Assembly (NCBI GenBank): GCA_947179155.2
Contig: OX359267.1
Coordinates: 60,214,292 to 60,278,291, forward strand
Direction of reading: 5' to 3'
DNA from: Hedera helix
Taxonomy: Eukaryota > Streptophyta > Magnoliopsida > Apiales > Araliaceae
Length of the DNA: 64,000 nucleotides
Shown piece by piece: positions 1-11,684 of this stretch. The notes under the pieces were generated by a model. That model was not told the origin of the DNA. It was given only the letters and a program-made list of their open reading frames with translations, and did not search any database. Within the stretch, counting starts at the first letter, position 1. Each line of letters begins with the position of its first letter. The position numbers were made by a program, and so were the translations under genes.

Positions 1-1306
1 ATGGCAATTTAGTAATTTCTACAAGAGCCGAGGGCATTTTCGTAATTTTAGCAGGAATGAAGTGATCACGCCATGCACTAATAGAGAGGCCGGAACCGAA
101 ATTAGAACGGCGTCGTTTTAAAGCAGTTAGTATTAGACACCGTGCAATGCGCAAAGCAGCACAGCACGAATGAAGTACCGACGCGCAATGCGCAAGAGGT
201 GGATTTTTTTTATTTTTCAGCACCGCGCAATGCGCGGTCAGCTAAGTTTGTTTTCCTACTACTTTTTTTGCATGGAGGCTGGCAACCTTTTGTCTTTGTT
301 AGTGTGGCAGCGCGTGGTTTAGCAACAAGGAAGATTGTTATTTAAAAATCCAATTAAAATTTGGAATATAAAAATAAATATAAAATTTTATATTTTATTA
401 TTTTGTATTTTAAATCCTATTAGGGTTTGAAAAGCGTAAATCCTATTAGGATTAGGAGGATTATGTAGCGTATAAATAGAGGGCTTGAGATACAATGTAA
501 TAGACAACTTTCATTAGAAAAAATCTCTCTTCTATTCTTTAGTATTCTCTACAACTATGTGTAGCTAAATTATTTTTCTTGGTTTAAGTGATTGAAGTCA
601 TCAAGATTTATACACTATGAGATCTAATTTATTTTAATTGTTCAATTTATATTTTGAGTATTGAATATTTTTCTGTACTTAATTTTATGATTGGTTTGTT
701 TAATTGCTAGGAGCGCTACTAGTTTATTATTCATATTAATCTACTGTTATTTGTGAAGTAACTGAGTTTAATAATTATTTTGCAGATCAAAAGATTATTT
801 TATCTTAGGAAGAATATTCATCTAAATTAAATGCAAACGCGTGGCTTGTATTGTTTAGTTCAATGATCTCTCTAATTCTTAAAACTGCTATTAAATTAAA
901 TCTTTAGCACGTGCCGGATGTTGTTTAGTAATAAGTGTAATTTAGAACGCGTGTGTCTACTTAACTAAAATTAAGAAGATATAAGAAAAATTATTCCACC
1001 TGCGAGTAGTTCTTTCTACGGTAAATGTTCAAAATATTAATTGATTTATTCTTGCATCAATGATCAGTTGTAAATTCTTGATGGTAGATATTAACCTAAA
1101 CCAAGGCTTTTTCTTCTTATTTATTTCTTGCATATTTATTTTAGTTAATTTTATTAATTAATTCTTTAATTAAAAATTCCCAAATTTTGATTTATGAAAA
1201 TATAAAATTAAATTAATCATTATCTGTGGGATCGACTCTTACTTACACTACTACATTAATATTTTTCTAGAGTAAGATTTTATTTTTGGGTGTTTGAGAC
1301 ATCACA
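1..1306 (+). repeat. Athila-like gypsy element A, 5' LTR (start outside window)
   Basis: This stretch is repeated at 7676-8769 with single-base changes throughout, and it is followed directly by a tRNA-Asp-type primer binding site, so it is a 5' LTR. By comparison with the 3' copy, about 160 bp of the LTR lie before the window. The LTR ends at GACATCACA (1306). It contains CG-rich inverted repeats (for example ACCGCGC-AAT-GCGCGGT at 222-238) and a promoter-like TATAAATA at about 470-477. Bases about 1050-1260 are missing from the 3' copy. The LTRs differ by several percent, with many transitions, so the insertion is old. Confidence 0.85.
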
Positions 1307-1314
1307 CCAAATTT

Positions 1315-1332
1315 TGGCGTCGTTGCCGGGGA
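1315..1332 (+). other. Primer binding site (tRNA-Asp type) of element A
   Basis: TGGCGTCGTTGCCGGGGA matches the complement of the plant tRNA-Asp(GTC) 3' end at 17 of 18 positions; the sixth base is T instead of C. This primer is typical of Athila/Tat gypsy elements. It lies 9 bp after the LTR end. Confidence 0.85.
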
Positions 1333-1428
1333 TTGATTTTAATTTAATTTTGTGCTTTTGTAAATATTTATTTAATTTAGTAATTTTTCTTAGATATTAT
1401 TTTTTTAATTTTTCATAATTTAATTTAG

Positions 1429-1666
1429 TTGTGCAAGTTCATGATGGAAGTCATACATGATTATGTTAATGAGGTAACTATTTCTTCTCTTGAGCAACAA
1501 ATTAATGATCTAACTTCTCTTGTTTATCAATTAGTTGTACGTAATGCACAACCAATGGAAGCTTGTAGGATTTGTGCAGTGGTAGGACAGCTAACTAATA
1601 TGTGCCCCATTCTTCGAGAGGAGTCTTATGAACAAGTCAATATAGCAAGTGGTTTCTCTGGTCAAC
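1429..1666 (+). pseudogene. Element A gag remnant, part 1
   Basis: An open frame encodes a piece of Athila-type Gag. Visible landmarks are a segment reading 'LEQQINDLTSLVYQLV' and a Cys-containing segment 'ACRICAV...TNMCPIL', which align with the gag of element C (about 34100-34220, 'MERQISDLTAIVRQM' and 'ACGIYLL...TDSCPML'). The N-terminal Gag region is missing. The frame is broken at 1667 by the inserted solo LTR and resumes at 5405 after the target duplication. It is a dead fragment. Confidence 0.75.
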
Positions 1667-4600
1667 TGTGACGACCCCAAATCCGGGTTCCATAACCTTG
1701 AGTTTGGTTCTCACTATTCAACACATTACTAACAATTAAATACATACATTGCATTTAAATATCGCGGAATAATACATATTGGTTCCCTTCAAAAGGTTAT
1801 AATACCAGGGTCTATCAACCTTAACATAAAAACAGTTCCTATCATAAGGAATTACAAAAGGTTTAATAACCGTAAATACATAATTAAAGATCTAATTAGC
1901 ATGCATAAGCTAACTTAAGCTCTGGTTTTTCCTTTTTCCTTATCCTTCTTTGAGCAATCGGGTATATCTGAAAAATAGTTCATAATATAGCAAGAATGAG
2001 CAACTAGTTTGCTCAGCAAGTTTAGAACAATCATAGAGATTTAATATATCATGAATGAATGGGAAATGTCATCAATGGTTCAACAATAGATATAACAATT
2101 GTGAATGAAACAGGATTCAAATTTTAATAAACAGAAGATCTGAATCTTAAAATGTTGAGTGGTCACTAAGGACCCTGAACTAACGAGGGTATAATAGAAT
2201 TTCCTCTGACCCTTTGAGTTGTTTGGTTTTCAAGGGGATCAACCTATTCAACCCGCTATATATGCATTACATTTAGTTACTAGCGCCCAAAAGTCGGTTT
2301 CCCGACACAAAATCCCCTAATTTAGGGTTGTTCAATTCTCAGACTTAATATAAGAAATCCGCACCCCACAATGGTTTGGATAAACTTTTAAAAGTATTCA
2401 AGTTTTGAATTTGTAAACGAAATGTCTAGCTGAACTATTAGCTTTTGACATTTTTAATACAGTTCATGAATCAAGAACTAATAAGCTTCAAGTGCACTAA
2501 GTGCGATTTTATAAATAATATGGATGTGGGATAATTTTAAATAATTAAACCACTTCAAGCTTTGACAATAAATACAAGTATAAAAACTTGTTCAACAATA
2601 AATGAGTAGGGTTAGAGAACTTGCTTGTCTGCTCAGCTACAATAAATGTCTAGCTTTAACTAACTTGCTTTGAAAGACCTAACATTAATAAAGTCGGTCT
2701 AATAATTAGTACGGCGTATTTGCATAACTATACGCTTAATAATGAACTTATTTACTACACATAAGTACTAACACATAATTTACATTAGTCAAAATAATAT
2801 TATTAACCTTATAGACTCTTAATCATTTTAGGTTAATAATTTAATAAGTTAGAAAATATTTTTCTTAAGTGTTGGACACTTATTAAACCCTTAAACAACT
2901 TATTCCAATTGTTTAATTAAATCATAATTAAATTCAATTTATTTTATTAACTCAATCTCTATTTAATTACTATTTAATTTTGATTAAATAGATATTAATT
3001 AATTAAGTCTAGTTATTATTTAAAATAAATAATAACTAATTGTACTTACTTATTATTTAATTTAAGAAAATTAAATAATATTTTACTAATTTTAATCCTC
3101 TTTAATTATTATTTAATGTCAATTAAATAATATTTAATTAATTTTAATTATTATTTAAGATAAATAATAATCAATTCATTCTTATTTATTATTTAAATTA
3201 AATAATAAATTATTAAATCTAATAACTTAATTTCCATTAATCGTTGTTTAATGCTAATTAAATAATAATTAATTACTTAATTATCCTTATTTATTATTTA
3301 ATAATATTTAAATAATAAATAATTAATTTATAAATTTTATCTCTCTTTAATTATTATTTAATAGAAATTAAATAATAATTGCTAATTTATCACCTTTATT
3401 TATTATTAACATTTAAAATAATAAATTAATAATAAATTTATTTAACTTAACTATGATTTAGCTAACTAGATTAATATTTAAAATATTTAAATATTAAACT
3501 TAATGAAAAATATACTCCCCAATTTTATTTTTGTTATAATTTTAAATTAATTTTCAAATATTTAAATTAATTAAAATTAACTCGAATGGCATTTTCGTAA
3601 ATAAGTTGAAAACTGTTCCGAGGGCAGAAAAGTAATTTCTCCAAGAAAAACACGGAGGGGCATTCTGGTAATTTTGCGGAAATTCTATTACCGCGCATGG
3701 CGCGCGGCACAAAATTATCGGCCCAAAACGGTGCCGTTTTGAGAAGCTGGAAACGGCTTCCGCGCGGAGTAACTTTTTACAGACGCCAAACGACGTCGTT
3801 TGGCTCCGCGTTTTTTCTGCCAAAAGCCTTGCGCGCATTGCGCGGACGTTTCCTTTTTTTTTCTTCGGGCAGAATGTGAATAGTGTTCCGGCAATACCCA
3901 TTTTAAATAAAAATATACCATCAAGTAAGTTTTAAATTCTCAATAAAAATCCAAAAAAATTACCAATCACCTTATATTAATTTATAACATGAAAAATTAA
4001 TTTTTCATGATTTAATATCATTATGTTTTTATAAAAAAATTTACATCACATAAACTACCACAAATCATAACTTTTTGTGTATAACTCCATTTTGAGTGAT
4101 TCAAACTTTGTATTTCTCATGATTTAATGTTCTATAATATTAGAACATCAAACCTAAGTTTTATAAAAATATTTTTGGACATAAATTCAAAAACTTGTTT
4201 ATACATTTCTAAACACATATTTTAGCATATAAAATATACCAAAATACAAACCAAGCATATTAAACTCAAGCATGACATAAATATTACCACTACACATTAT
4301 TAACTATATTAACATATTTGTAATAACATGATGATTTATTTAATTTAAAAATAAAACTTCATTTAAAATAACCATTACTTTAATTTAATGGCTATTCTTC
4401 TTTTTCTTCCAAAATAGGTGGTGAATCTTGAAGACATAAACCAAGAACTCCTTCTCTTGATAATTTTGCTCTCAAAATATTTTTCTCACACTCTCAAATG
4501 CTCTCTAGCTATCTCTTTAGCTTGAAAAATAAAATATGGGAAATGACTAACACAATTCCTAAATTGTAAGTTTACTTACAATTTGAATAGATATAAAATA

Positions 4601-5404
4601 TATATCTATTAAAATTACCATCATGAGATAGCAAAGATACTTACACAAGCTAACATGTTAGGTGAAAATAAGCATGGTGTCCATGTACCAAAAAAAATCA
4701 ATACAAGCAATCCTTTAATTAAATAAATGAAAATTAAACTAAAATAAAAAAAAATAGTAATTTTCTCTCTCCTCCACTCACATGGTCGGCTGATGCAACT
4801 CCTTCATGTCCCAAAATTTGAGTCACTTTCCACTTTTTAAATAATTAATAAGTTATATAATTATTTTTCCAAGTGGGTCAATTATTGAGCTTTATTTAAA
4901 ACACCAATTGGGCTTCTATTAAATTGTTTGGGCTACTAATTGACCCATGTTTGGCTAATTTAATAATTTACACATTAATTATTCAATCCATGATTAAATA
5001 AATAATTAGATTGAATAAATAATTAAATATTCTAACCCATAAGTATTCAATTACTAAATGGACTAATAAATATTATTATTAATATTTCACATTATTTACA
5101 TTAATTAATAATCATATTAATTAATTTATTATATTTAATTAACTCATTATATTCAATTTAATTGAATATTTAATTAATAGGAAACTTATCGATTATTTTG
5201 ATATTAAAACTTTAGGGTTTGTTCACTAATTTAATAACATATTAGTGACCCCCTTTAATTAATTTTAGTAATTAATTACATAATTATTTAATCACATAAT
5301 TAATAAATCACATAAAAAGATTTAAATAATCTCGTAAAACTAACTCGTTGAAAATTAAATTAAAAATTTAATTAATAAAGACGTGAAAATTCTAGGACAT
5401 TACA
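1667..5404 (-). mobile_element. Solo LTR (3738 bp) of a LARD/chromovirus-like family, minus orientation
   Basis: The insert begins TGTGACGACCCC and ends GGACATTACA, and is flanked by the 5-bp duplication TCAAC (1662-1666 and 5405-5409). Its reverse complement has the same termini as the complete LTR at 54853-59682 (start TGTAAT.TCC, end GGGGTCGTCACA) and a similar internal order, including a stretch like 'AAAGCTAGAGAGA' and a palindromic AT-only zone (about 2930-3430). There is no internal domain and only one LTR, so LTR-LTR recombination removed the rest. A GC-rich island at 3590-3880 contains several CG-rich inverted repeats. The short open frames in it show no family features. Confidence 0.8.
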
Positions 5405-5800
5405 TCAACCCTAATGGAAATATGATCCCTATTCAAACGCGTATAATTTGGGATGATGGGATCATCTTAATTTTGGCTATGAGAATCCACAAATGAATTC
5501 GTCTACAAATCAGAAATTTTCAAGTTATCAACAATACATGCAGTCATATCTCCAACAACAACAGGGTCAATCATTTTATTCTGATATGTCTTTAGAGGAT
5601 ATGCTTAAATTACTTGAAACTAATAATTTGCAATTTCATCAGTAAACGAAGACAAAAATCCAAAATTTAAATACACAGATGGGACAAATGGCAATCGCAC
5701 TCAGTCAATTGGAGGAGCAAAGTTCTGCGCAAGTACCTTCTCAAATGGTGGATAATCCAACGGAGAATATAAGTGCACAAGTGTTAACGATATTATTTTT
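5405..5800 (+). pseudogene. Element A gag remnant, part 2
   Basis: Reading on from the target duplication, this continues Gag with in-frame stops: 'YDPYSNAYNLG' and 'NFGYENPQ' are the Athila Gag tail also seen in element C ('YDLYTNTYNPG' near 34280). A Gln-rich stretch (5530-5640) and 'LNTQMGQMAIALSQLEEQ' (5670-5725) follow, like the final coiled segment of Gag in element C near 34520. Stops at about 5413, 5452 and 5643 show it is not translated. Confidence 0.7.
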
Positions 5801-5878
5801 GACGATGACATGCCTAAGGTGGCAGAAGTTGTTGAGGAAATAAACAAGAAAAAGTTAAAGATTTAAATTACCAACAAT

Positions 5879-6196
5879 TTGGAGTTAGAGGAAAAAGAAG
5901 CAATTGAGTTGAACCAAGATTTGAAGGACGATGAAGCTCCATTAAATTCTTTGCCAATAATTTTTGATAATAATGCAATTATTTTCATTCCATTGTCTGT
6001 TACTCGTAACAAATTTTTATCTTTTGTTTTGCAGGATCCCATTCTAAATTTAAAGAATTTTCATAGTCATCTCCAATATTTATTGCTTGAAAAGGGAGTT
6101 GAACATTCATGTCAAATGCAGATGAGATTGAATCTACCGATGAAAAATAATATGATGGATGGGATACTCAAAATTCATGAAGTAGGAGTGACGTAG
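5879..6196 (+). pseudogene. Element A pol relic (linker upstream of RT only)
   Basis: The first half resembles the segment before reverse transcriptase in element C: 'LPIIFDNNAIIFIPLSVT' followed by 'LKNFHSHLQYLLL' matches 'YSIQLSV' and 'LKPLPTHMKYAYLG' at 35597-35710. Then it runs straight into unrelated sequence and a stop at 6194. Protease, RT, RNase H and integrase are all absent. A short 'GGCGCTGCTTGTGAGGCAA' motif at about 6234, usual just after pol in this lineage, is retained, so the deletion removed pol but kept the 3' untranslated zone. The element could only move, if at all, in trans. Confidence 0.7.
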
Positions 6197-7516
6197 TGAT
6201 TTGACATGCTGTTAAGTCAATGACGATAAACAAAGGCGCTGCTTGTGAGGCAATCAAAAGGAGTATAATTTTTTTTCTTTTTATTTTAGTATTTATAGTT
6301 TAGTTATCTGTACCTTTTTCTTTGTATTTTACTTTACATTTGGGACAATGTAAATTTTAAGTGTGGGGGAAGGGATTTAGAAATTTTGTTATTTTTAGGT
6401 CATATTTTAAATTTTTTGAATTTTGTGGGTAAATTCACTGCAAAAACTCACAAGACAAAACTCGTTCACTTGGGATAACCTTGGGGTTTAAAGGCTTGTT
6501 GCACATGCTAAGTGTAACTGTGTTTCCTACGAAAATGTGGTAGTTTTTTATTTTATTTTTAGGATATGTTACTTGAGCAATGAGTTAATTGAATTTTAAA
6601 TTTTTAGCCAATGATAAAATATTGATTTTTATTTAATAACTTTTGGAAAACGAATAAATTTTTGCTTAGTTTGGATTTTTAATTTATTGTTGATTATTAC
6701 TTTCTTTGAGATCTTTTAAATTTTTATGCACTTATATTCAATTGTTTGAGCTAGTTTTAATTAAGAGAAAGTCTATATGGTTAAATGTTTATGGAATATA
6801 TTTTTGAGCTCTATATCTAATTTAATCATTATTTGAAGTAAATATAAGATAAAATATAATTTAGAAGAGTTGATTTATGTACTTTTCTAGGATTGTTTAA
6901 AAGAAAAATTTTGTGGTGAGTTGAGATGGAGCGTAAAATGCACTCACTCATAAACACATGAAAAGTTAAAGGGAACATAAAACGCACTCGCTGGTGAGAT
7001 AGAGCATAAAATAATGCACTCACTAAAGGAAAAAAGAAGAGAAAGAAAAAAAATTGGATAGAGCATAAAATGTACCCATTAAAAGGAAAAATTAAAAAAA
7101 TATTTAAAAAATTGATATTAATAATCCTAGTGTGTTTCATTGATTAAAAACCTTTTGGTCTTCTGGTATATATTTGTTTTTATTTGCAAAGAGTAATGTG
7201 AAAAATAAGTATATAGAGTTTTATTGTATATCTTTTAGAAGGTAATTAATGACCTAGACTTATCTGGGTATTAGTTTGATGCATTTGGATTCACACACAC
7301 ACAAAATGTCTTGATTAAAGTAAAATTGATAAATATATTGAAATTCTGAATTTTGCATAATTTTAAAATTTTCTTTGAGTTATCATTTAAAAAATATTTG
7401 AGGCTAATATTAAAATTTATATTAATCTGTTGCTCGAGTAAGTTATTTGGTTATTATTTTTAATTTTTATTCTTGTTTTACTTGAGGACAAACAAAGAGT
7501 TAAGTGTAGGGGTATT
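6197..7516 (+). other. Element A 3' noncoding zone and polypurine tract
   Basis: There is no coding frame of note. The zone holds an internal 'AAGTGTGGGGGAAGGG' tract (6358-6373) and a second tract, AAGAGTTAAGTGTAGGGG, directly before the 3' LTR (ending 7512), which is the likely plus-strand primer. A short run of degenerate repeats around 'GGAGCGTAAAATGCACTCAC' occurs at 6928-7080. The minus-strand open frame over it is unsupported. Confidence 0.65.
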
Positions 7517-8769
7517 TGATAAGTGGATTTTATATCAATCTATTAGATATTTTATACTTAATTATTTGTGAATTTTTTAAGTATTTTTAGTGTTTTAGAT
7601 GTTTTATTTATTATTATTATTATTATTATTAGTATTTTTATATTATTTTTTATTTTATTTTATAGGTGAAATAAAGCCTGGATGATAATTTAGTAATTTC
7701 TACAAGAGCTGAGGGCATTTTCGTAATTTTAGCAAGAATGAGGTGATCACGCCATGCGCTAATAGAGAGGCTGAAACCGGGATTAGGACGGCGCCGTTTT
7801 AAAGCAGTTAGCATTAGACACCGCGCAATGCGCGAAGCAGCACGAATGAAGTAGCCCGCGCACAATGCACGGAAGGTGGATTTTTTTTTATTTTCAGCAC
7901 CGTGCAATGCGCGGTCAGCTATATTTGTTTTCCTGCTACTTTTTCCACGTGGAGGCTGGCAGCCTTTTGTCTTTGTTAGCGTGGCAGCGTGTGGTTTAGC
8001 AACAAGGAAGGTTGTTATTTAAAAATCCAATTGCAATTTAGAATAGGAAAATAAATAGGAATTTTATATTTTATTATTTTGTATTTTAAATTCTATTAGG
8101 GTTTGAAAAGTGTAAATCCTATTAAGTTTAGAAGAATTATGTAGCGTATAAATAGAGGGCTTAAGATACAATGTAATAGACAACTTTCATTAGAAAAATT
8201 CTCTCTTCTATTATTTAGTGTTATCTACAACTATGTGTAGCTAAATTATTTTTCTTGGCTTAAGTGATTGAAGCCATCAAGATTTATACATTGTGAGATC
8301 TAATTTATTTTAATTGTTCAATTTATATTTTGAGTATTGAATATTTTTATGTGCTTAATTTTATGATTGGTTTGTTTAATTGCTAGGAGCGCTACTAGTT
8401 TATTATTCACATTAATCTGCTGTTATTTATGAAGTAACTGAGTTTAATAATTATTTTGCATATCAAAAGATTATTTTATCTTATGAAAAATATTCATCTA
8501 AATTAAATGCAAACGCATGACTTGTATTGTTTAGTTCAACGATCTCTCTAATTCTTAAAGCTGCTATTAAATTAAATCTTTAGCACGTGCCGGAGGTTGT
8601 TTAGTAATAAGGGTAGTTTAGAATGCGTGTGTTTACATAACTAAAATTAAGCAGAGAGGAGAAAAATTATTCCACCCGCGAGTAGTTCTTTCTACGGTGA
8701 ATGTTCAGAATATTAATTGATTTATTTTTCCAAAGTAATATTTTATTTTTGAGTGCTTGCGACATCACA
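7517..8769 (+). repeat. Element A 3' LTR
   Basis: It starts TGATAAGTGG after the polypurine tract and ends GACATCACA, matching the 5' LTR from 7676 on. It lacks about 200 bp present in the 5' LTR (bases about 1050-1260). The first ~160 bp show the LTR start that the window cuts off the 5' copy. An (ATT)n run lies at 7609-7640. Confidence 0.85.
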
Positions 8770-8776
8770 TCAATGA

Positions 8777-9373
8777 CGCGTAATTGCCCGTGACTAAAAG
8801 CACAACGTAGATTAAAATTCTAAAAATACTCTATTACCTAAAAACTCTTTGCAACCTAAAATAATTTACAAATCAATTAGAATGAATCTGAACCGTCCCT
8901 GTGATTTTCCACGCCCAAATCAATTTCCATGTGGAAACAAAACGACCGCAATACCTGAAAAAAAGGAAAAGGGCGTCAATGCTAAAAGGGTGACCAATAT
9001 TGTTTACGTGCAATTTTTTATTTATTTATTATAATTATAATTATAATTATAATTATTATAATAATAATAATAATTATTATTATTATTACTAATATTATAA
9101 TAATAATAATAATTATTAGTATTATTATTATTACAATTATTATTATTATTATTATTATTGTTATTACTACTATTATTATTATTACTATTATTATTGTAGT
9201 AGTAGTAGTAGTAATATTAGTATTATAATAATAATAATTATTATTACTATTATTATTATTATTGCTATTACTGTTACTATTACTATTACTATTACTATTA
9301 CTATTACTATTACTATTACTATTACTATTACTATTACTATTACTATTACTATTACTATTACTATTACTATTAC

Positions 9374-9406
<33 letters not shown>

Positions 9407-9544
9407 TACTACTACTACTATTAATATAATTATTATTGTTATTATTATTATTACTATTATTTTTATTATTATTATTAATATTACTACTACTATTATTATT
9501 ATTATTTTTATTATTATAATTATTATTGTTATTGTTATTATTAC

Positions 9545-9578
<34 letters not shown>

Positions 9579-9796
9579 ATAGTGTAGTGGTGAATTTGAT
9601 TTCGGTGGAAAATGTGACTGGATAGATTTTTGAAAAAAAAATATTGAATTGAGGGAAAAATGAGAGATAGATTAGTAACTGTTGGATGTTGAAGCCTAAA
9701 TTGATTTGAGGTCATTGGATGTTGAAGGATAAATTGATTTGAAACCGTTAGATGTTTAAGTCTTGGGATTTGAGCTGTTCTATTTTATATTATAGA
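8777..9796 (-). mobile_element. Helitron-like non-autonomous element, copy 1
   Basis: Bases 8777-9030 are a diverged copy of 53947-54185 (shared 'CTCTATTACCTAAAAA', 'GAACCGTCCCTGTGATTT', 'AAAAGGGTGACC'). Both copies run into a very large ATT-rich triplet array. In minus orientation the right edge reads A|TCTATAATATAAAATAG, a Helitron-type 5' end. The left edge has a short imperfect hairpin (CCCGTG...AAGCAC), as near Helitron 3' ends, although the final CTRR is degenerate (CGCG). No Rep/helicase is encoded. Family assignment is an inference; the repeat relationship is seen directly. Confidence 0.5.
9030..9585. repeat. Compound ATT/ACT triplet microsatellite
   Basis: This is about 550 bp of triplets changing between ATT, ACT, TAA and AGT runs, including an (ATTACT)n block at 9266-9370. 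It lies inside the Helitron-like copy. The Ile/Val-only frame across it is an artefact. Confidence 0.95.
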
Positions 9797-11588
9797 TTAC
9801 TCTTATACTAAGTTTGTATAAAATAATTTAAGGATAAAATACTAAAATATTTCATTCAAACATATTATACAACCATTTTACATTTAAATTATGTTTTAAA
9901 ATGCATTTAAGTGTTCCTCTATTTGATTTGATGATGAAAATTATATTAATATATATTTGTAATCTCAAGTAAGTTTTGTAAAATTCTTATAAGAATTATA
10001 TGCAAAATAGCTTAGTTAGGGATTTAATTTGTTAGGTAGATCCAAAATTGTATGATATAACTTTGTAATTTTTGTAATAGCTAAAATTGTCCAAGGCAGA
10101 CTGATATTTCTTTGAGTAGAAGATAATATTATAAAGTGAAGTATCGGATCGTAGATCTATACATATGATTGAGCAAAGTTGCTTAATGATCTGAGGACCA
10201 ACTCTATATTTTTACACTGAAGGTTAATTCAACCAAAATCGTAGAGTACAAAAACTTGACATGTTAGTGGTGGGTTTAAAAATGTTATAAATCTTAACAC
10301 ATGTATTTCAATGTTGATATACAGATGTGTTGGCAATAAGGATCAAGAGACAAAGAAGTTTTTACAACAGTTGTATGAGTAATGATAAAAACACGTGTCT
10401 GCTATTGAACCAAACATAGTACTATAAAAAACGACAACATGTAGTTTAAAAAACAAGATTTTAAAGTCAAATAAATAATTATTTGATAAGCATCTCAGAT
10501 CATTTGAGCAATAATAATAATTAAATGGGTAAAACTCAAGGAGTAACCTATAAAATGATTGTTATAATAACGCTTAATAATAACTGTTGAATAAAGATTA
10601 AAATGCCTAAAGTTCACGTGTTTAAAGAGCTTTACCTTACGATCTTAACATTCTCAACTTGCTGCTAATACATTTAGAAAAAACATTAAAGTAAATTAGC
10701 AGTACCTCAAATCTCAACACTCTCTTAACGATCATGATTAGATATTAGATATTTATTTGTACTAAATCTTAGCGACTTATAGATTTTCTGGAAATCTCGA
10801 TTGTAATAATTCTTAGTAAATTCAATTTTTATAACCAATCTATTCTTAGTGGATCTACTATACTCTTTGAGTAAAAAAGAGGATTAAGAGACTTTTATGT
10901 TCCAAACTTTTTAAATTTTTTGTGTTCTTTACTTTATTACATTTATATTTCAGTCACTCTATGATTTATTTTGTAACTAGTTTATGCAATTTACACAAAT
11001 TTTGAAATTTTAATTATATAGGTGAAGTGGTTTTTCAAATATATATTATGCCGTAATTAACTAAATAAATTAACTTATTTAATATGTTTGTTAATTAAAT
11101 CTTTAAAAAAAATAATTAAATAACTTATTCTACCCTGTCCTTTTAGATATCTTTTAGTACTTTTGAGAATAACAAATTCTTTCTTAAACAAAGACTCACT
11201 CTATTTTATACTTAAAAAAAAGAAAGGAAGAAACAAATAATAAAAGTAGGAATTAAAGGTAAAGAAGTTACGAAAAAGTGTGAGTAAAAATAAGAATAAT
11301 AAGAGAATAAAAAAGAAAGAGAGAAAAAAGTGACACCAATATCAAGAAAAGTGATTTTTTTTTTTCACTCCCTTCTTAAAATTGGGTTTTTTCCCTTCTC
11401 TTTTTATAATATAGATATGGATATATTAGTATTTGTGATATAAATTATGTGTGTAATTAAAAAAAATATTTAAACAATAGTTATAAGAATATAGGCGAAA
11501 GAATAAAAGAGATATTTTAGGAATGAAGAGTGGGACATGGAAAAAGGAATTAATATTTGAAATAAATTAGGAAAATGAAAAATCAAAT
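9797..11588. other. Intergenic AT-rich DNA upstream of GluTRBP
   Basis: I see no gene or complete element. A second TATAATATAGA|T edge like the one at 9796 occurs at about 11405-11416 and may be a Helitron 5' end in minus orientation. The last 20 bp are a MITE-like terminus (see the promoter entry). Confidence 0.4.
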
Positions 11589-11607
11589 GGGACTTGACAG
11601 GAGGGAG

Positions 11608-11614
11608 TATAAAT
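11608..11614 (+). promoter_or_regulatory. Candidate TATA box of GluTRBP gene
   Basis: TATAAAT lies 50-77 bp upstream of the two possible start codons (11664 and 11685). It directly follows GGGACTTGACAGGAGGGAG (11589-11607), which looks like a Stowaway-type terminal repeat whose TA duplication would be the first two bases of this box. The left end of such a MITE is not clear. Confidence 0.5.
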
Positions 11615-11684
11615 CAATAGTAGCCCTCTGTGTGTATCAACTTTTTATTTTATTTCTAGGTTCATGTTTCTAGGTTCATCTTTA

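Noticed and set aside
3554..3924. Three overlapping frames in the GC-rich island of the solo LTR
   Set aside because: They arise from palindromic CG-rich sequence lacking stops on both strands; none has a recognisable domain.
9191..9715. 174-residue minus-strand frame of Ile and Val runs
   Set aside because: It is the translation of the ATT/ACT triplet microsatellite and has no protein character.
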